From Elusimicrobiota bacterium (lineage in GTDB: Bacteria; Elusimicrobiota; Elusimicrobia; UBA1565): a stretch of 54,037 bases of DNA. Within the stretch, counting starts at the first letter, position 1. Each line of letters starts with the position of its first letter. The stretch spans positions 1-54,037 of the forward strand of contig JACRDU010000128.1 in assembly GCA_016218495.1 (NCBI GenBank), written 5' to 3'. The notes under the pieces are model-generated. The model ran no database searches and was not told the origin of the DNA. It saw nothing but the letters and a program-made list of their open reading frames with translations. The position numbers and the translations under genes are program-made. This document shows, piece after piece, positions 9,127 to 15,695 of the stretch.

Positions 9127-9767
9127 GGGAGGCTCAAGGCCAGGTCGGCGAACCAGGCTTCCGCGCTCGCTCCGGTGCCGTCGCTGTCGCTCATGACGGC
9201 CACGCCGGTCAGCGGCGGGGGCTCCGAGCCGAACAGGGTCCGGTAGTCAGCGCGGAAGTCGCGGACCTCGGAGAGCCAGCGGCCGGCCTCGGCCTGCCCG
9301 GACCTCAAGGCGAGCATGCGGACCCGGTCCGTATAGGGGTTCGGCCAGGAGGCGCCGACGGGCTCATGGGCGGCCCAGACATAGGCGATGCCGGCATGGG
9401 GCGGGTATTCCCCGTAGAGGGCCTTGGCCAGCCGGTACTTGGAGCGCATGGCGAAGCCCGCCTTCGCGGGGTCGTAGCGGAAGGTCACATAGACGCGTGC
9501 CGCGAAGTCGTCCCCCTTCTTCTCGCGCTCGCCGGAGTGGACGAGGGGGGCGGCGACCTTCCATCTCCAGCGCAGGGTCGATCCGGCGGGGGCGGGGCCT
9601 TCGAACCGGCGCAGGAAGGCCGAAGCCGAGGCCGAGCTCCGCGCGTGGACGGCCCCGTCCTCGAAGGCGTATGCGGTGGCGCGCGGGACCTTCTTGAACG
9701 GGCGCGCCTCCCAGCCGGAGGCCGACATGCTCGACAGCAGGACCAAGGCCGCCGCGGCGAGGTCCAC
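9123..9767 (-). CDS. DUF3047 domain protein, exported
   Basis: A 214-residue protein from GTG 9767, one base after the preceding stop. An N-terminal hydrophobic run (LAAAALVLLSSMSASG) looks like a signal peptide, although it lacks a positive n-region. The body matches DUF3047: LRWRWKVAAPL, a GDDFAARVYVTF block and the C-terminal VMSDSDGTGASAEAWF. The fold is expected to be a beta-sandwich of carbohydrate-binding type. It is the last gene of the Fur/ApbE/porin/FMN operon, so it probably works in the periplasm with those proteins; its task there is unknown. Confidence 0.82.
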   Translation of the reverse strand: MDLAAAALVLLSSMSASGWEARPFKKVPRATAYAFEDGAVHARSSASASAFLRRFEGPAPAGSTLRWRWKVAAPLVHSGEREKKGDDFAARVYVTFRYDPAKAGFAMRSKYRLAKALYGEYPPHAGIAYVWAAHEPVGASWPNPYTDRVRMLALRSGQAEAGRWLSEVRDFRADYRTLFGSEPPPLTGVAVMSDSDGTGASAEAWFADLALSLP

Positions 9768-9768
9768 G

Positions 9769-10287
9769 CTAGCCGTGGTGCCGGTGCTGGTGCGCCGGCC
9801 GGCCGCCCTCTGCGGCGGAGCGCAGCAGGAAGAGGGCCAGGCCCGCGACCAGGCCGCCCAGGACGGCCTGGAAGGCGAGGAAGGATGCCACCTTGAGGGC
9901 GGCGAAGCCGGGGTCCACGAAGCGCACCAGCCAGCCGGAGGCCTCTTCGAGGAGGGCGCTGCCGAAGGCGGCCCAGACCAGGCGGGACTTGGCCTTGTCC
10001 GAGAAAGGCGCGAAGAGGAACAGGTGGGTAACGAGCAGGAGCACCAGCCCCATCATCGCGAAGTGGCCGTGCGCGGTCTCCGTCATGGACGCCAGGCTGC
10101 GCGGGTTCGAGAACCCGTCGGCCGAGCCGAGGTAGTAGTCGCGCACCGAGGCCGGCGAGAGCCCCATGCGCTGGAAGTACATCGCGAACCCCGTCGCCCA
10201 GACGCCCGCGACGAAGACCAGCGAGAGCCCGATGGTCAGGCGCATGGGAGCCTTGTGCTGGAAGCCGCCCTGCTGCATGTGCTTCAC
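9769..10287 (-). CDS. Small four-helix membrane protein with intramembrane histidines
   Basis: GTG 10287 is chosen because it overlaps the upstream stop (GTGA) and has AAGAGGG before it; ATG 10278 is possible. The 172-residue product has four predicted membrane segments, about residues 17-38, 70-93, 103-122 and 130-155. Segment two reads TAHGHFAMMGLVLLLVTHLF, with His residues at both ends, and a cluster of His closes the C-terminus (PAHQHRHH). Paired transmembrane histidines could hold heme b, and the neighbouring FMN-binding protein makes an electron-carrying role plausible. I do not recognise a named family; heme binding is inference. Confidence 0.75.
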   Translation of the reverse strand: MKHMQQGGFQHKAPMRLTIGLSLVFVAGVWATGFAMYFQRMGLSPASVRDYYLGSADGFSNPRSLASMTETAHGHFAMMGLVLLLVTHLFLFAPFSDKAKSRLVWAAFGSALLEEASGWLVRFVDPGFAALKVASFLAFQAVLGGLVAGLALFLLRSAAEGGRPAHQHRHHG

Positions 10288-10817
10288 GGGGCCCTCTTGT
10301 TCAGCACGGCGTGGACGGCCAGCATGCGGCGAGCCGACTCGGCGAAGGCGGCCGAGGTCAAGGTGGCCCCGGTCTGGTTGCGCAGGACGCCGCCGATGCG
10401 CAGGCCGCCGTCGAGCGGGCGGTCCTTGAGCTGGTCGAGCCAGCGGCGGCTGGCCTTGTAGTCGTCGGGCTCGTCGAAGGTCAGGACCTCGAGGAAGCGC
10501 AGGGTCCCGTCCGGGGCCAGCGCGGCCATCACGGTGGCGGGCATCGTGCGCACGACGACCCGGTCGAAATAGGCGTAGCCGGACGGAGCGCCGCTGGAGG
10601 CCCCCGCATAGTAGGTCCACACCCGCGACTCGACCTTGGCTCTGGCCAGCGCCTCGGCCTCCTTGACCTGGGCGTCGCTGAGGAAGGCCGTCTTCCTTTC
10701 GACGGACGACCCGGCCGGGAAGGCCAGCTCCAGCGCCTGCTTCTGGGTGAGGAGCAGGCGGGCCTGGCCTTCCGCGGCCGTCATGAGGAGGGCTGCGAGC
10801 AGCCCCAGGGTCTTCAT
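10284..10817 (-). CDS. FMN-binding domain protein (covalent flavin, RnfG/NosR-type domain)
   Basis: A 177-residue exported protein (signal peptide MKTLGLLAALLMTAAEGQA). The C-terminal motif QTGATLTSAAF corresponds to the flavinylation site of RnfG, NqrC and NosR, in which ApbE attaches FMN through phosphate to a Thr. The usual leading Asp of the site is Arg-Asn here, a deviation. A YFDRVVVRTMPATVMAALAPDG segment precedes it, as in other FMN_bind domains. An apbE gene lies two genes upstream in the same operon. The likely role is periplasmic one- or two-electron transfer. It starts 3 bases after the porin stop and overlaps the membrane protein gene (GTGA). Confidence 0.85.
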   Translation of the reverse strand: MKTLGLLAALLMTAAEGQARLLLTQKQALELAFPAGSSVERKTAFLSDAQVKEAEALARAKVESRVWTYYAGASSGAPSGYAYFDRVVVRTMPATVMAALAPDGTLRFLEVLTFDEPDDYKASRRWLDQLKDRPLDGGLRIGGVLRNQTGATLTSAAFAESARRMLAVHAVLNKRAP

Positions 10818-10820
10818 CGC

Positions 10821-12131
10821 CTAGAAAATATAGCCGATTCCGAGGTTGGTCTGCCCGACGCCGGTGAGTCCCTGGTCGCGCAGGAACTGGTGGTCGGCCT
10901 TGAAGACGACCTGGCCGAGCGGCTTATAGCCCGCCCCGACGGTGTACTCGACGCGGCTGTTCGACGGGTTCTTGCGCCAGGCGTTGGGGACCCCGGCCTG
11001 GGTGTCGTAGCGTTCATAGCGCAGGAAGGGCGTCAGCGACTGTCCCCGCGGATTGCCCCACGCGGTCAGCACGTCGTAGGCCGCCTCGACATAGCCTCCG
11101 AACATGGCGGAGCCCACCGAGCCGGTGCCGCCGACCGCATTGCCCTGGACGGAGTTGACCCTGTCGGCGTTGCCGACCCGGGCCTGGGCGTAGAGCGCTC
11201 TGAGCTCGGCGCCGCGCCAGGAGAACTTGGCGTGGGCCTCCCAGAGGCTGACGGGGACGGAGGGCAGGTGCAGCTGGCTCTGGTCGGCCTCTCCGAGGTA
11301 GAGCGAGCCGCCGACCAAGGCCCCTTCGGCCGGGGAGAGGTCGAGGCGGGTCACCCAGGCCAAGTCCTCGATATAGCTCTTGCCGCCCGAGGAGCGCCCG
11401 CTGCGCAGCCCGCTGGCGGCCGTGAAGCCCGAGACGTTCGCGTCAGTGGCCGCCTGCAGGCCGCTGACGACGTAGCTGCGGTAGCTGGCCGGACCCCATT
11501 CGCCGAAGAGCCCCGCTCCGTTCTCGCGCCAGGTCGTCGGGATGATGTTCGTCTCCACCGAAGGCCGCTTCGCCCCGTTGAAGGTCGTGGGCTCGTGGAC
11601 CTCGTTGACGAGGCCGACGGGCATCAAGAGGGTGCCGGCCCGCAGGCCCAGGCGGTCGTCGAAGGGCTTGAAGTCGAGCGCCGCCATCTCCAGCGAGACC
11701 TCGCCCCGGGCGCCGCCCCCCGAGACGCGGGCGCCGCTGTGCTCGAACTCCACCTCGGAGTTGAAGCTGACGTGGTCGCTGAATTTGTAGCCGACGTAGA
11801 GGATGGCCCGGGCGTTGTCGACGACGTCGCGCTTCCCGGCGCCGAAGCCGTTCTGCTTCTTGGGCTGGTAGTTCTCGTAGATCATCTCGCCGTAGCCGCC
11901 GATCGACACGCGCTTCGGGGCCTTCTGGTAGATCTTCGAGGCGGCTGGGCCAAACCCCAACGCGCTCTTGAGCTCGGGCTCGGCGGCTTCGCCGAGCTTC
12001 AGGCGCTCGATCTCGCCGGCCAGGGCCTCGACCTTGCGTTCCAGGTCGGCCATGCGGGGGTCCGTCTGAGCCGCCGAAGGGGCGGCTGCGCCGGCGAGGG
12101 CCATGACGAGCAACAGGGGCAGGTTCTTCAT
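10821..12131 (-). CDS. Outer-membrane porin with N-terminal coiled coil (phosphate-selective porin O/P-like)
   Basis: A 436-residue protein: signal peptide MKNLPLLLVMALAGAAAPSAA, a short coiled coil (MADLERKVEALAGEIERLKL, residues about 27-46), then an all-beta region starting RVSIGGYGEMIYENY and ending in aromatic YIF, typical of trimeric porins. The coiled coil followed by a barrel recalls porins that contact peptidoglycan or trimerise. The start codon overlaps the apbE stop (ATGA). In an operon headed by a Fur-family gene, import of a metal chelate or an electron acceptor is a reasonable guess; the sequence does not prove a substrate. Confidence 0.85.
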   Translation of the reverse strand: MKNLPLLLVMALAGAAAPSAAQTDPRMADLERKVEALAGEIERLKLGEAAEPELKSALGFGPAASKIYQKAPKRVSIGGYGEMIYENYQPKKQNGFGAGKRDVVDNARAILYVGYKFSDHVSFNSEVEFEHSGARVSGGGARGEVSLEMAALDFKPFDDRLGLRAGTLLMPVGLVNEVHEPTTFNGAKRPSVETNIIPTTWRENGAGLFGEWGPASYRSYVVSGLQAATDANVSGFTAASGLRSGRSSGGKSYIEDLAWVTRLDLSPAEGALVGGSLYLGEADQSQLHLPSVPVSLWEAHAKFSWRGAELRALYAQARVGNADRVNSVQGNAVGGTGSVGSAMFGGYVEAAYDVLTAWGNPRGQSLTPFLRYERYDTQAGVPNAWRKNPSNSRVEYTVGAGYKPLGQVVFKADHQFLRDQGLTGVGQTNLGIGYIF

Positions 12132-12931
12132 TTCATCCTCTCTTTACAACGACCATAGCGTTCCGGCCGCGCCCCCCTCAGGGGGATGACGAGGGCGCAG
12201 CCGGAGAAATCAGGGGGGAGGATGCGCGGCCCTCCCACATAGAGGGCCGTGGACCAGGCGTCGGCCTCGGCGGCCGACGGTGCCGCCACGGTGACGGCCG
12301 GGCGGTGCAGCGGCCGTCCGGTGAACGGGTCGACGATGTGGCCGGGCTGTTCGGATTCTCCGGAGGACGAGGCCGAGGCGTCCGTCAGCGCGACGGGGCC
12401 CGCCGCCGTCTCCACCGTCCAGGCGCCCAGCGCGTAGACCTGGCCGCCGAAGTTGAGCAGGGCCCTGCGGACGCCGCGCGCGCGCAGGGCGCGGGCCGCC
12501 GCGTCGAGGGCGTAGCCCTTGCCGACGGCGCCGAAGTTCAGCCGGCCGCCGGCGGGCAGCGCCGCCGCGCGCGGGCCGGCGTGGAGCGTCAGGCGCCAGA
12601 AGCCGCGGGCCGACGGGGAAGACTCGAAGGTCGGGTCAAAGGCGCCGCCGCTGGCCGCCCAGACCCGGGAGGAGACCTCGAGGACGGCCCAGAGGTCGGC
12701 GGAGACGGGGGACGGGGCCGCTCCGGCCCGGGCGTTGAGCCGGGAAACCTCGCTGTCCTCCTTGAAGGTGCTGAGCAGGGCGTCGAGGCGCTCGACCTCG
12801 GCGAAGGCGGCGTCCGCGCCGGAGTCCGCGGTGACCTCGAGCAGGGTCCCCATCACCCAGCGCGAGCGTGTCTGTGCTGATGCATTATTGAGACTCAGTA
12901 TCATTAATGCGGCAAAAAAAGAGGGCCTCAC
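12128..12931 (-). CDS. apbE: ApbE family FAD:protein FMN transferase
   Basis: The GTG at 12931 overlaps the fur stop (GTGA) and opens a clear signal peptide (VRPSFFAALMILSLNNASA). Upstream in-frame codons would lie inside fur. The mature part has ApbE features: the early MGTLLEVTA strand, FDPTFES, LNFGAVGKGYALD with the conserved GxxxKGYA(L/V)D loop, ALLNFGGQVYALG, and the C-terminal SAAEADAWSTALYVGG that holds acidic metal ligands. At 267 residues it is slightly shorter than the typical 300-350. The enzyme moves FMN from FAD to a Thr in periplasmic proteins; the probable target is encoded at 10284-10817. Confidence 0.9.
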   Translation of the reverse strand: MRPSFFAALMILSLNNASAQTRSRWVMGTLLEVTADSGADAAFAEVERLDALLSTFKEDSEVSRLNARAGAAPSPVSADLWAVLEVSSRVWAASGGAFDPTFESSPSARGFWRLTLHAGPRAAALPAGGRLNFGAVGKGYALDAAARALRARGVRRALLNFGGQVYALGAWTVETAAGPVALTDASASSSGESEQPGHIVDPFTGRPLHRPAVTVAAPSAAEADAWSTALYVGGPRILPPDFSGCALVIPLRGARPERYGRCKERMK

Positions 12932-13398
12932 GGCTTCTCCCGGCAGTCCTTGCAGCGGCCGAATATCTCGTGCCTGTGCCATTGGGGGGAGAAGCCCGCC
13001 GCCTGGCAGACCCGGTGCTGGATCTTCTCGAGCTCGGGCCAGCGCACCTCGACGATGTTGCCGCAGGATGTGCAGATGAGGTGGTCGTGGTGGGGCCGGT
13101 CGAGTTCGACCTCGAAGCGGGGCGTTCCCTGGGGCCCGGTGACCCGGCTGACCAGGCCGGAGTCCTGCAGGACGCGCAGAGTCCTGAAGACCGTGGCTCG
13201 GCCCAGCCCCGACCCGCGCAGGGCCTTGAGGATCTCGTCGAGGGAGACGTGGGACTGCGCCGAGAGCAGGAAGTCGAGGACCTGGGCGCGCTGGGCCGTC
13301 AGGCGCAGGCCGCGCGAGGCGAGGCGGTCGGCGAACACGCCGCGGGCGCGGTCGTCGTAGCCGGTGCGGCCGGGGCGGAAGCGGAGTTCGGAGGTCAT
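12928..13398 (-). CDS. Fur-family metalloregulator
   Basis: A 156-residue protein with an N-terminal winged helix (LRLTAQRAQVLDFLL ... ATVFRTLRVLQDSGLV) and the Fur metal region HHDHLICTSCGNIVE. Two CxxC pairs (CTSC and CKDC) form the structural zinc site seen in Fur and PerR. It is the first gene of a six-gene operon, all joined by overlaps or 1-3 base gaps. A perfect palindrome on its promoter indicates autoregulation. Sequence alone does not separate Fur, PerR, Zur or Mur; iron or peroxide sensing would suit an operon coding for flavin and possible heme proteins. Confidence 0.9.
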   Translation of the reverse strand: MTSELRFRPGRTGYDDRARGVFADRLASRGLRLTAQRAQVLDFLLSAQSHVSLDEILKALRGSGLGRATVFRTLRVLQDSGLVSRVTGPQGTPRFEVELDRPHHDHLICTSCGNIVEVRWPELEKIQHRVCQAAGFSPQWHRHEIFGRCKDCREKP

Positions 13399-13400
13399 CT

Positions 13401-13419
13401 ATTGATACCGGGTATCAAT
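13401..13419. promoter_or_regulatory. Perfect 9-1-9 palindrome: probable Fur-family operator
   Basis: ATTGATACC-G-GGTATCAAT is a perfect 19-bp inverted repeat, the size and layout (odd, 1-base centre) of Fur/PerR-class boxes. It lies 3 bases upstream of the fur-like start codon and overlaps the -10 and transcription start, so binding would block transcription. Confidence 0.75.
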
Positions 13420-13446
13420 ATGACACATCCCGTCCCGGCGCGTCAA
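13417..13446 (-). promoter_or_regulatory. Promoter TTGACG-18-CATATT for the fur-apbE-porin-FMN operon
   Basis: A 5/6 -35 (13446-13441) and a 4/6 -10 (13422-13417) with 18-base spacing lie in the 55-base gap after the upstream dsbA-like gene. The predicted start near 13410 lies inside the palindrome and leaves a leader of about 12 bases without a Shine-Dalgarno sequence. Confidence 0.55.
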
Positions 13447-13453
13447 GCCCCGC

Positions 13454-14404
13454 TCAGGGCTTCTTGGCGCCCGCCATCTCGTCCAGGACGGCCTTCACGT
13501 CGGGCCACTGGTACCCGCGCACGCGCCGGCCGTTGATGAAGATGGTGGGGGTGCCGGCGATCCCCAGCGAGTCGGCTTCCTCCCTGTCCCCTTCGATGAG
13601 GTCCTTGGTCTGCTTGTCGTCGTAGCAGCGCTGGAACGCGTCGGCTGGAAGCTTGGCTGCCTTCGCGAACTCCAAGGCCTTCGCGCGGACCGTCTTGGCC
13701 GTGATGGATTCCTGCTCGGCGAAGAACCTCTCGCGGAGCGCATCCCCGGCGGCGGGGGCGGCGCGGGCGGCGCAGGCGGCGGCCACGGCCGCGTCATAGG
13801 CCCAATCGTGCAGCGGCAGCGGGTAGTGCTTGAACGCGCGGCGGACCTTGACGCCTAGCTTGGGCAGTTCGGCGGCCAGGATGTCGTGGGACTTCTTGCA
13901 GTGGGGGCACTGCAGGTCGGAGTACTCGACCACCGTAACCGCGGCGTCGGCCGGGCCGGTGAGGGAGGCGCGTCCAAGGCCGATCTTCGCCAGGTTCGCG
14001 GCGTCCGGGTCCGCGGAGAAGTCCTTGGGGAACCCCAGGACGGCGTGGCGGCCCGTGCCGAAGACCTGCACGGGAGGGAGGCCCGGCTCGTCCGGGAAGG
14101 AGCGCATGCCCGGGACTTCCGAGTCCTTGAGCTCGACGAGCGCGCCGAGGAAGTACCAGCGCCCGTCCTCGGAGAGGAGCAGCGGCTGCGCGCTGCGCCG
14201 CTCGCCGTCGGCGACCTCGGCGGTGGCCATCAGCCAGCCGGCGACGGGGGACGGCGAGAAGTCGCCGATGGCGATCTTCATAGTCGCCGGGGTGCTGAAG
14301 GCCTTATGGATGTGCTCGGCCAGCCGGGCCTTGTCCACCGCGGCCGCCGCGGCGGCCGGGGCCGGCAGGGCGAGGGCGAGGACGAGCAGGGCGGTCGAGG
14401 TCAT
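13454..14404 (-). CDS. DsbA-like thiol-disulfide oxidoreductase, secreted
   Basis: A 316-residue protein. ATG 14404 overlaps the tlpA-like stop (ATGA) and begins a signal peptide (MTSTALLVLALALPAPAAAAA). A first domain (residues about 25-165) carries SEDGRWYFLGALVEL, similar to the small domain before the DsbA fold of the protein at 2-652. The thioredoxin domain has VVEYSDLQCPHC (active site CPHC, the same dipeptide as E. coli DsbA) and the cis-Pro loop GIAGTPTIFING. It probably works in the periplasm with the neighbouring TlpA-like protein, oxidising or shuffling disulfides. Architecture is clear; substrate is unknown. Confidence 0.9.
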   Translation of the reverse strand: MTSTALLVLALALPAPAAAAAAVDKARLAEHIHKAFSTPATMKIAIGDFSPSPVAGWLMATAEVADGERRSAQPLLLSEDGRWYFLGALVELKDSEVPGMRSFPDEPGLPPVQVFGTGRHAVLGFPKDFSADPDAANLAKIGLGRASLTGPADAAVTVVEYSDLQCPHCKKSHDILAAELPKLGVKVRRAFKHYPLPLHDWAYDAAVAAACAARAAPAAGDALRERFFAEQESITAKTVRAKALEFAKAAKLPADAFQRCYDDKQTKDLIEGDREEADSLGIAGTPTIFINGRRVRGYQWPDVKAVLDEMAGAKKP

Positions 14405-14919
14405 GAGGGGCTCCGTTGGAGTAGGGTCTGGACGTCCTGGGCGAGGGCGTCGGGGGCGACGACGTCTAGGTACTTGCGCACCAGCTTCCCATCCCGGCCG
14501 ATGAGGAACTTCGAGGGCAGGCCGAAGATGCGGTAGGCCTTCGATGTGGCCTCGTCGGCGAAGAGGATGCGGTAGGTCAGGGCCTTGTCGGCGGCGTAGC
14601 GCGCGACGACCTCGGGGCCGGCCTCGTCGACCGAGGCGGCGAGCAGCGCGAAATCGGCGCCCTTGAAGCGGTCGTCGAGGGCCTTGAGACCCGGCACCTC
14701 CGACTCGCAGCTCGAGCACCAGGTCGCCCAGAAGTCGAGCAGGACGACCTTGCCGCGGTAGTCGGCCAGGGTGACGGTGCGTCCCGACAGGTCGGTGAGG
14801 CGGAATTCGGGGGCCAAAGACCCGACGACAGGCCCTCCCGCGTCCGGGCGCGACAGGAGGAAGGCGAGGACGCCGACGGCCAGGGCGGCGGCCGCGATGG
14901 ATAGCGCTCTCTTGGGCAT
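14401..14919 (-). CDS. TlpA/ResA-type thioredoxin, membrane anchored
   Basis: A start at ATG 14919 gives MPKRALSIAAAALAVGVLAFLLS, a signal anchor; the frame runs further upstream only through the arm of a hairpin. The 172-residue protein then shows the AhpC/TSA-Redoxin pattern APEFRLTDLSGRTVTLADYRGKVVLLDFWATWCSSC with active site CSSC, and GLPSKFLIGRDGKLV with the cis-Pro region. Such proteins reduce disulfides outside the cytoplasm, for example in cytochrome c assembly. Overlap with the dsbA-like gene (ATGA) implies the reductant and oxidant are made together, and the cysteine-rich TetR gene lies just upstream. Confidence 0.9.
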   Translation of the reverse strand: MPKRALSIAAAALAVGVLAFLLSRPDAGGPVVGSLAPEFRLTDLSGRTVTLADYRGKVVLLDFWATWCSSCESEVPGLKALDDRFKGADFALLAASVDEAGPEVVARYAADKALTYRILFADEATSKAYRIFGLPSKFLIGRDGKLVRKYLDVVAPDALAQDVQTLLQRSPS

Positions 14920-14936
14920 GCGGGTCGGGGGTCCTG

Positions 14937-14972
14937 GGAAGGGCCGCCCCGGTCGCCCGGGGCGGCCCTTCC
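14937..14972. terminator. Perfect 16-bp GC hairpin with TCGC loop between tetR-like and tlpA-like genes
   Basis: Bases 14937-14952 and 14957-14972 are exact inverted repeats around TCGC. On the minus strand the hairpin begins 34 bases after the tetR-like stop. No T run follows, so it is not a classical intrinsic terminator. It may be a partial terminator or a structure in the tlpA leader. A TATAAT on the minus strand (14980-14975) sits directly upstream of it. Confidence 0.5.
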
Positions 14973-15005
14973 TCATTATAGCGGCCTTAGCAGCCGCAGG
15001 GAGTC

Positions 15006-15638
15006 TTAGGACCCATGGTCGACCTCCTTGGACGGCCTTTTATCGATGCGGTGGATCTCGAGGAGCCCGGCGGCCTGCGCTCCGGCGCGGCGCAGGATGT
15101 CGGGGTCCCGGTGGGCGCGCGCCAGCATCAGCGCGCCCTCATAGAGGGCCAGGACGGCCTCGGCGGCGGCCCGGGGCCGGAGGGTGCTCCTGAAGCAGCC
15201 CTTGTCTTTGGAGCGGCGCAGCGCGCCTTCCAGGCGCCCGGTCCATTCCTCGAAGAAATCCGAGACCTTCTGGCGGAAGGCCTCGCTGACGTCGCTCATC
15301 TCGGCGGCGACGTTGCCGACGAAACAGCCGGCCCGGCAGCCGTTGCCGCGCAGCACGGCCGCGGCGTCGTCGAAGAGCTTCTTGACCGAGGCGGCGGGGT
15401 CGCAGCAGTCGCGCAGGGGGTCGACGCAGCCGCAGCGGGTGGCCTGCACCTTGTAGTCGAGCACGGCCAGACCGAGGGCTTCCTTCGAGGAGAAGTGGTG
15501 GAGCAGGTTGGCCTTGGTCATCGAGCAGGCCTCGGCGATGTCGTCAAGGCAGGTGGCGCGGTAGCCCCTCAGGTGCATGAGGTGCTCGGCGTTCTCGATG
15601 ATGCGCCGGCGGATCTGCGGGTCTGCTCTGCGGGCCAT
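15006..15638 (-). CDS. TetR/AcrR-family regulator rich in cysteines
   Basis: A 210-residue protein. The N-terminal helix-turn-helix reads RRIIENAEHLMHLRGYRATCLDDIAEAC and KANLLHHFSSKEAL, classic TetR. The ligand domain contains nine cysteines in total for the protein, several clustered (CGC, CC, CRAGC), which is unusual for the family and suggests thiol or metal sensing. Downstream on the same strand are tlpA-like and dsbA-like genes, so it probably controls a thiol-redox unit. It has a perfect consensus promoter with an imperfect palindrome over the start region, consistent with autorepression. Confidence 0.88.
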   Translation of the reverse strand: MARRADPQIRRRIIENAEHLMHLRGYRATCLDDIAEACSMTKANLLHHFSSKEALGLAVLDYKVQATRCGCVDPLRDCCDPAASVKKLFDDAAAVLRGNGCRAGCFVGNVAAEMSDVSEAFRQKVSDFFEEWTGRLEGALRRSKDKGCFRSTLRPRAAAEAVLALYEGALMLARAHRDPDILRRAGAQAAGLLEIHRIDKRPSKEVDHGS

Positions 15639-15646
15639 GGCTATTT

Positions 15647-15668
15647 ATTGACTGACCGGATGGTTAAT
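15647..15668. promoter_or_regulatory. Imperfect palindrome, probable TetR-family operator
   Basis: ATTGACTGACC and GGATGGTTAAT pair at 7 of 11 positions around a CC/GG centre. This resembles TGACCGGTCA-like sites of AcrR/TetR proteins. It overlaps the -10 and transcription start of the tetR-like promoter. Confidence 0.5.
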
Positions 15669-15695
15669 TATACTTCATCGTTCCGTCCCTGTCAA
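15667..15695 (-). promoter_or_regulatory. Perfect sigma70 promoter TTGACA-17-TATAAT for the tetR-like gene
   Basis: TTGACA (15695-15690) and TATAAT (15672-15667) are exact consensus hexamers with 17-base spacing. The -35 lies inside the last codons of the upstream SGNH gene. The predicted start near 15660 gives a leader of about 22 bases. Confidence 0.8.

Noticed and set aside
14975-14980. TATAAT on the minus strand as tlpA promoter
   Set aside because: No -35 is present and the start would fall inside a 16-bp hairpin; co-transcription with the tetR-like gene is as likely.
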